From Planctomycetota bacterium (GTDB taxonomy: Bacteria > Planctomycetota > Brocadiia > Brocadiales > Bathyanammoxibiaceae), in NCBI GenBank assembly GCA_023261505.1, contig JAHFOV010000005.1:6322-60691 (forward strand): a stretch of DNA of 54,370 nt, in the 5' to 3' direction. The notes beneath the pieces are model-generated. The model had not been told where the DNA came from and searched no databases. It saw only the letters and a list, made by a program, of their open reading frames with translations. The position numbers were made by a program, and so were the translations under genes. Positions 51,239 to 54,370 of this stretch are shown in pieces. Position 1 is the first letter of the stretch, and every line of letters starts with the position of its first letter.

Positions 51239-52606
51239 CTACTCTGTTGCCCCTACTTTATAGCCCTTTCTTCCGAGGAGGGCGAAGGTATTGACCTTTC
51301 CAGCCTCCACTCCAGGCTGGTCAAAGGGATTTATACCGAAGAGTTTTCCAGCCAGGGCCGTTTGAACCTGGAACATGTAGAGGAGTCCCCCTACATGGAA
51401 GGCCGTGATTTCAGGGAGGTATATAGTGTAGTTAGGGCGTCCTGCCTGGGTAAGGGCTAGTTCTGTCCCTCTACGTTCTGCCTCCATAAGCCCTGCCAGG
51501 GTATGTCCAGAAAGATATTCAAAATCCGTTTCAGGGGATAGGGGGATTTTCACCCTTGATTTAAACTTATCGACTGCCAGGAAGGTTATGACCTTATCAA
51601 AAGGTCCTTCCATGTAGAGCTGGAGCTGAGAGTGCTGGTCGGTGGGTCCCACAGCTTTTACGGGTGTGGGACCGCAGTGAATAATTTTACCTTTAACGGA
51701 GAACTTCTTGCCCAGGCTCTCAGCCCAGAGCTGGCAAAACCATTCTCCAACAGCCTTCAGGGCCGCTGAGTAGGGCATTAGCACCGTAATATGTTTACCT
51801 TTTTTGTAGCTTAAGTATTGAAGGCAGGCCCCAAGCACGGCAGGATTTTCTTCTACAGTCTCTTTTTGGCACTGGAGATCCATCTCCGCCGCGCCTGCAA
51901 GGAGTGCATTAATATCGATACCGCTCACGGCCGCAGAAAGTAGACCCACAGGGCTAAGAACTGAATATCTACCACCTACCCCTTTAGGAATACACAGCTT
52001 TTCATAACCCTCCTTTGCTGCCAGCCTTCTCAAGGCCCCGTCTTCAGGGTCTGTAGTGGTTATGATATGCTTTGTGTAGGCGTTCCCCAGGCTTTTCTTC
52101 AGCATCTCCTTGACTATTAAAAACTGGGCCACGGTCTCCACTGTGGCACCAGATTTAGAAATAACATTGAAGACAGTTTGCTTCAGGTCAAGGGTCTCAA
52201 GCAACCCGGCAAAAAGGTCTGGGTCTATAGTGTCTATAACATGAATTCTAGGCGTAGGGGCGTATCGCAATACGCCCCTACTTTTCCCCTCCTGGCTGTG
52301 ATAGGGTGGGTTAAGAGCCTGATGCAGGGCTATATTACCGAGCGCAGAACCCCCAATACCCAGCACTACAAAATCTGTCATCCAAGACCTTAATTCATCG
52401 GCAAGTTTTTTTATCTTTTCAGCAACTTCCTTTTGATAAGGCAGGTCCAGGAATTGATGCTGTCCGTTAGACCTCTCCTCCTTCAGCTCCTGGAGGTAGC
52501 GTAGGGCCTGCCTTCCTGGCTTTTGCAACTCAGCGGGGGTCGCGCCGTGCCTGCCCACGGTATCCCTGAGCATATTTCTAAAATCAAGCCGTAGTATTTC
52601 TTTCAT
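51239..52606 (-). CDS. pgi: Glucose-6-phosphate isomerase
   Basis: About 455 residues from the ATG at 52604-52606 (MKEILRLDFRNML). A longer frame starting at 52690 adds 28 residues read from a family C repeat fragment and is probably not translated. VLGIGGSALGN, NVISKSGATVET, GVGGRYSVLSPVG and GINPFDQPGVEAGK mark the two SIS domains and the catalytic region; HSQLQLYMEGP carries the GPI His. Interconverts glucose-6-P and fructose-6-P in glycolysis/gluconeogenesis. One in-frame repeat at 52254-52281 encodes RGVLRYAPTP. Confidence 0.93.
   Translation of the reverse strand: MKEILRLDFRNMLRDTVGRHGATPAELQKPGRQALRYLQELKEERSNGQHQFLDLPYQKEVAEKIKKLADELRSWMTDFVVLGIGGSALGNIALHQALNPPYHSQEGKSRGVLRYAPTPRIHVIDTIDPDLFAGLLETLDLKQTVFNVISKSGATVETVAQFLIVKEMLKKSLGNAYTKHIITTTDPEDGALRRLAAKEGYEKLCIPKGVGGRYSVLSPVGLLSAAVSGIDINALLAGAAEMDLQCQKETVEENPAVLGACLQYLSYKKGKHITVLMPYSAALKAVGEWFCQLWAESLGKKFSVKGKIIHCGPTPVKAVGPTDQHSQLQLYMEGPFDKVITFLAVDKFKSRVKIPLSPETDFEYLSGHTLAGLMEAERRGTELALTQAGRPNYTIYLPEITAFHVGGLLYMFQVQTALAGKLFGINPFDQPGVEAGKVNTFALLGRKGYKVGATE
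52254..52281. repeat. Family A variant palindrome, in-frame in pgi
   Basis: GTAGGGGCGTATCGCAATAC followed by GCCCCTAC; perfect arms with GCGTA..TACGC inside. Read on the minus strand as VLRYAPTP around residue 110 of Pgi. Confidence 0.85.
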
Positions 52607-52617
52607 ATCAGAAAAGC

Positions 52618-52671
52618 GTAGCCGCAGGTCATGCCAGAGGCAGATTCGCCTATGGCGAACTTTAGCCTGCG
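52618..52671. repeat. Truncated family C element, copy 6
   Basis: GTAGCCGCAGGTCATGCCAG joined directly to AGATTCGCCTATGGCGAAC; both ends of copy 5 are kept but the central hairpins are missing. Confidence 0.7.
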
Positions 52672-53029
52672 TGGTGCAATAATGCAGCAAACCTAAAGGT
52701 TCGCCCTACCTTGCAAAATGTAGGGCAAGGCTTTACTTTTGACCGTAAAACTGTAGCCGAAAGCTTTAGTCCGCGTGCGCCAAGAAAAGAAGATAATGAA
52801 AGGAGGGCTAATAGTCAAGAGGCTGAAGCATAAACTCGAAAGATAACCATGATATCTTACCTAAAGTGTTACCCATGTCCATATACTCCACAAAATACCA
52901 ACATTTTTTTCTTGGCTTTCTAGAGAAAAGTTGTATATATACAGCTTTAGAGTGCCCTCTTAGCACGCTTTGGACAGACCTACTAGGAAAAGATAGGGGG
53001 CGTTAGCCAGGCGTTTAACGGCGTCCGCC

Positions 53030-53100
53030 TCATACGGATGGCGGGCCGATTAGTGGGATAAAGCAGAAATCCCGCACCAGAAGTCTAGAGGTGGGGTATG
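53030..53100 (+). other. Possible IS200/IS605 (TnpB) 3'-end remnant
   Basis: GTGGGATAAAGCAGAAATCC followed by CGCAC resembles the hairpin-bearing end of IS605-family tnpB elements, where the guide RNA overlaps the 3' end. No transposase or tnpB coding sequence remains nearby. Weak evidence. Confidence 0.3.
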
Positions 53101-53184
53101 GGGGTTATTTTGATTAACCTCTAGTCCCTATCCCCTAATCTCTGGCCCCTTACTCAATTGTTTATTAACCTGGAGGTCTGTCTT

Positions 53185-54370
53185 ATGAAGTCAACGACAA
53201 GGCAAGTATCCCGCATCCTATTTCCTTCACTTCTTATCCTGATGATTTGCCTGGGCCAGGCTCTGGCCCAGAGTTCTCCCACAGAGCCACAAAAAACCGA
53301 GGTCATAAATTACCTGGGCAACCTCCCCGCCTTCTTCATTGAGAACCAGGGCCAGACGGCCGAAGAAGTAAGATATTACTTCAAGGGAAAAGACTCTGTA
53401 TATTTCACAGAGGAGGGCGTTGTTTTTCAAAAGGCGGGGGCTAGGGCTCGTGAACTAGGGGCCAGTGCCGATGTAGGGGCATCCGCCTCAGGCGGACTCG
53501 TGCCCCTACACGATGGCGGGGGAGAAAACGTCCCAGACGAACCGACACGCTACACTTCCCAAGATGCAAGGGGGGAGGGTGAACATACCCAATCCCTGTC
53601 CTATCATCTAGAATTTGTGGGCGCCAACCCCACCTCCCCTCAGGCAAGAAACGCCCTGGAGGGTAAGGTGAATTACTTTATTGGCAATGACCCCTCCAAA
53701 TGGCATAGCGATATTTCTACCTATCAGGAGATTCTTTATCCCAGACTTTACGAGGGAATAGATGCAGTATACAAAGGCGTCCCTGGCGGGATGAAGTATG
53801 AGTTCATAGTCCACCCCGGGACCAATCCTGAGGACATAAAACTGGCCTACACAGGGATAGAGGGCCTCAGCCTAGATGAATCAGGCAATTTAATAATCCA
53901 TACTGCCCTGGGAGAGGTAAAGGACGAGAAGCCCTATACCTATCAGGAGATAGATGGAAGACAGGTGGAGGTAGAGTGCAAATTTGCAATCCAGTCTAGT
54001 TGTCATGCTGAGCGAAGCGAAGCATCTAGATTCTTCGCTAACGCTCAGAATGACAGATTACTTGACGCAGAGGCAAGAGCAGTCGGTGAAAGAAAATTCG
54101 TCTACGGTTTTGAGGTCACTTCCTACGACCCGCGCTACCCCCTCATCATAGACCCAGGCCTGGTGTACTCTACCTTCCTCGGGGGGAGTAATAACGATGG
54201 GGGCATTGCCATAGCCGTGGACTCCTCAGGTAATGCCTATGTGACGGGATATACTAACTCAAGCGGCTTCCCCACCACCCCGGGGGCGTTTGATGTAACC
54301 CTTGGAGGGGGAGGGAATGCCTTTGTGACCAAGCTGAATCCTACAGGCTCAGGCCTTATCTACTCCACCT
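53185..54370 (+). CDS. Secreted SBBP-repeat (beta-propeller) protein, 5' part
   Basis: 395 codons are in the window; the gene continues past the end. Signal peptide MKSTTRQVSRILFPSLLILM...LAQSS (~1-32), then a DUF7948-type N-terminal domain (NLPAFFIENQGQ, VRYYFKGKDSVYFT, NYFIGNDPSKWH, GIDAVYKG), ending in the first SBBP repeat (YSTFLGGSNNDGGIAIAVDS, NAYVTGYT). Probably an extracellular or cell-surface protein with tandem propeller blades. The ATG has GGAGG seven bases upstream. Two in-frame insertions: 53473-53509 (GASASGGLVP) and 54001-54056 (SCHAERSEASRFF..AQND). Confidence 0.88.
   Translation, partial: MKSTTRQVSRILFPSLLILMICLGQALAQSSPTEPQKTEVINYLGNLPAFFIENQGQTAEEVRYYFKGKDSVYFTEEGVVFQKAGARARELGASADVGASASGGLVPLHDGGGENVPDEPTRYTSQDARGEGEHTQSLSYHLEFVGANPTSPQARNALEGKVNYFIGNDPSKWHSDISTYQEILYPRLYEGIDAVYKGVPGGMKYEFIVHPGTNPEDIKLAYTGIEGLSLDESGNLIIHTALGEVKDEKPYTYQEIDGRQVEVECKFAIQSSCHAERSEASRFFANAQNDRLLDAEARAVGERKFVYGFEVTSYDPRYPLIIDPGLVYSTFLGGSNNDGGIAIAVDSSGNAYVTGYTNSSGFPTTPGAFDVTLGGGGNAFVTKLNPTGSGLIYST
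53473..53509. repeat. Family A variant with CCTCAGGCGGA centre, in-frame in the SBBP gene
   Basis: GTAGGGGCATCCGCCTCAGG followed by CGGACTCGTGCCCCTAC. Outer family A arms surround an inner CCGCCTCAGGCGG palindrome. Encodes VGASASGGLVPL. Confidence 0.85.
54001..54056. repeat. GTCATGCTGAGCGAAGCGAA...AATGAC element, in-frame in the SBBP gene
   Basis: Arms TGTCATGCTGAGCGAAG and CGCTCAGAATGACAG. Encodes SCHAERSEASRFF and AQND; a widespread inverted element family in bacterial genomes, here read through inside a coding region. Confidence 0.85.

Larger units (their letters stand above)
52607..53184. other. Non-coding region upstream of pgi and the SBBP protein
   Basis: 578 bp. Contains a truncated family C copy (52618-52671), a possible IS605/TnpB 3'-end remnant (~53030-53100) and the CCTAACCCCTA-type repeat near 53120-53140. 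No gene recognised. Confidence 0.6.

Noticed and set aside
52607-52690. 28-residue N-terminal extension of Pgi
   Set aside because: The extension is read from a family C repeat fragment; the ATG at 52606 gives the usual Pgi start.
52980-53100. c-di-GMP or other riboswitch before the SBBP gene
   Set aside because: The GEMM core motifs were not found.

Overview
The window reads as a contiguous piece of a Gram-negative bacterial chromosome of moderate GC. Outer-membrane functions (lpxB, a LolD-type ATPase, lspA), an Rh-type ammonium channel, citramalate synthase and a secreted SBBP-repeat protein are present. There are no rRNA or tRNA genes, no CRISPR array and no phage. An anaerobic or sediment-type lineage (Planctomycetota/Brocadiales, Nitrospirota, NC10 or deltaproteobacterial relatives) fits the gene content and repeat style, but the sequence alone does not settle the phylum.

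Layout. 1-3.8 kb (minus): the 5' part of a pabB-like gene, then a membrane Fe-S oxidoreductase of the ETF:menaquinone oxidoreductase type beside an acyl-CoA dehydrogenase. 4.1-9.6 kb: dksA-like/lspA, ilvE, lysS/lolD, rnpA/yidD and a small unknown gene. 9.7-17.8 kb: a lipid or polyketide-type cluster behind a good sigma70-type promoter, consisting of acpS, a B12-binding radical SAM enzyme, an active ketosynthase, a ketosynthase paralogue lacking all three catalytic residues, an old-yellow-enzyme/dienoyl-CoA-reductase flavoprotein, fabG and a muconolactone-isomerase-like protein. 17.9-29 kb: a TPR protein, an aldehyde dehydrogenase flanked by inverted repeat copies, proC, a solitary HicB-like gene, lysC, and a translationally coupled cimA-valS-SUMF1-like run. 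29-36.5 kb: a VIT/CCC1 protein, an MBL hydrolase, a transposase-derived ORF without DDE residues, a small membrane gene with lpxB, a 1.1 kb non-coding stretch with a 6S-like RNA candidate, and an OGG-type glycosylase. 36.8-41.4 kb: dnaA, pepP, accB, accC. 41.5-52.6 kb: Rh-type channel, cytoplasmic papain-like protease, eukaryote-type guaB, priA, a solo sugar ABC permease, PP2C phosphatase, ICMT-like methyltransferase and pgi. From 53.2 kb: the start of a secreted SBBP beta-propeller protein.

Two things stand out. First, the region is full of short palindromic repeats of several unrelated families. They lie between genes, including at most convergent gene junctions, and also inside reading frames without breaking them: the Fe-S oxidoreductase has four, priA two, and pabB, ogg, pgi, the flavoprotein and the SBBP protein at least one each. 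One gene appears to have built its signal peptide from such repeats. Second, the radical-SAM/paired-ketosynthase cluster looks like a dedicated pathway for an unusual acyl chain whose product cannot be named from sequence.
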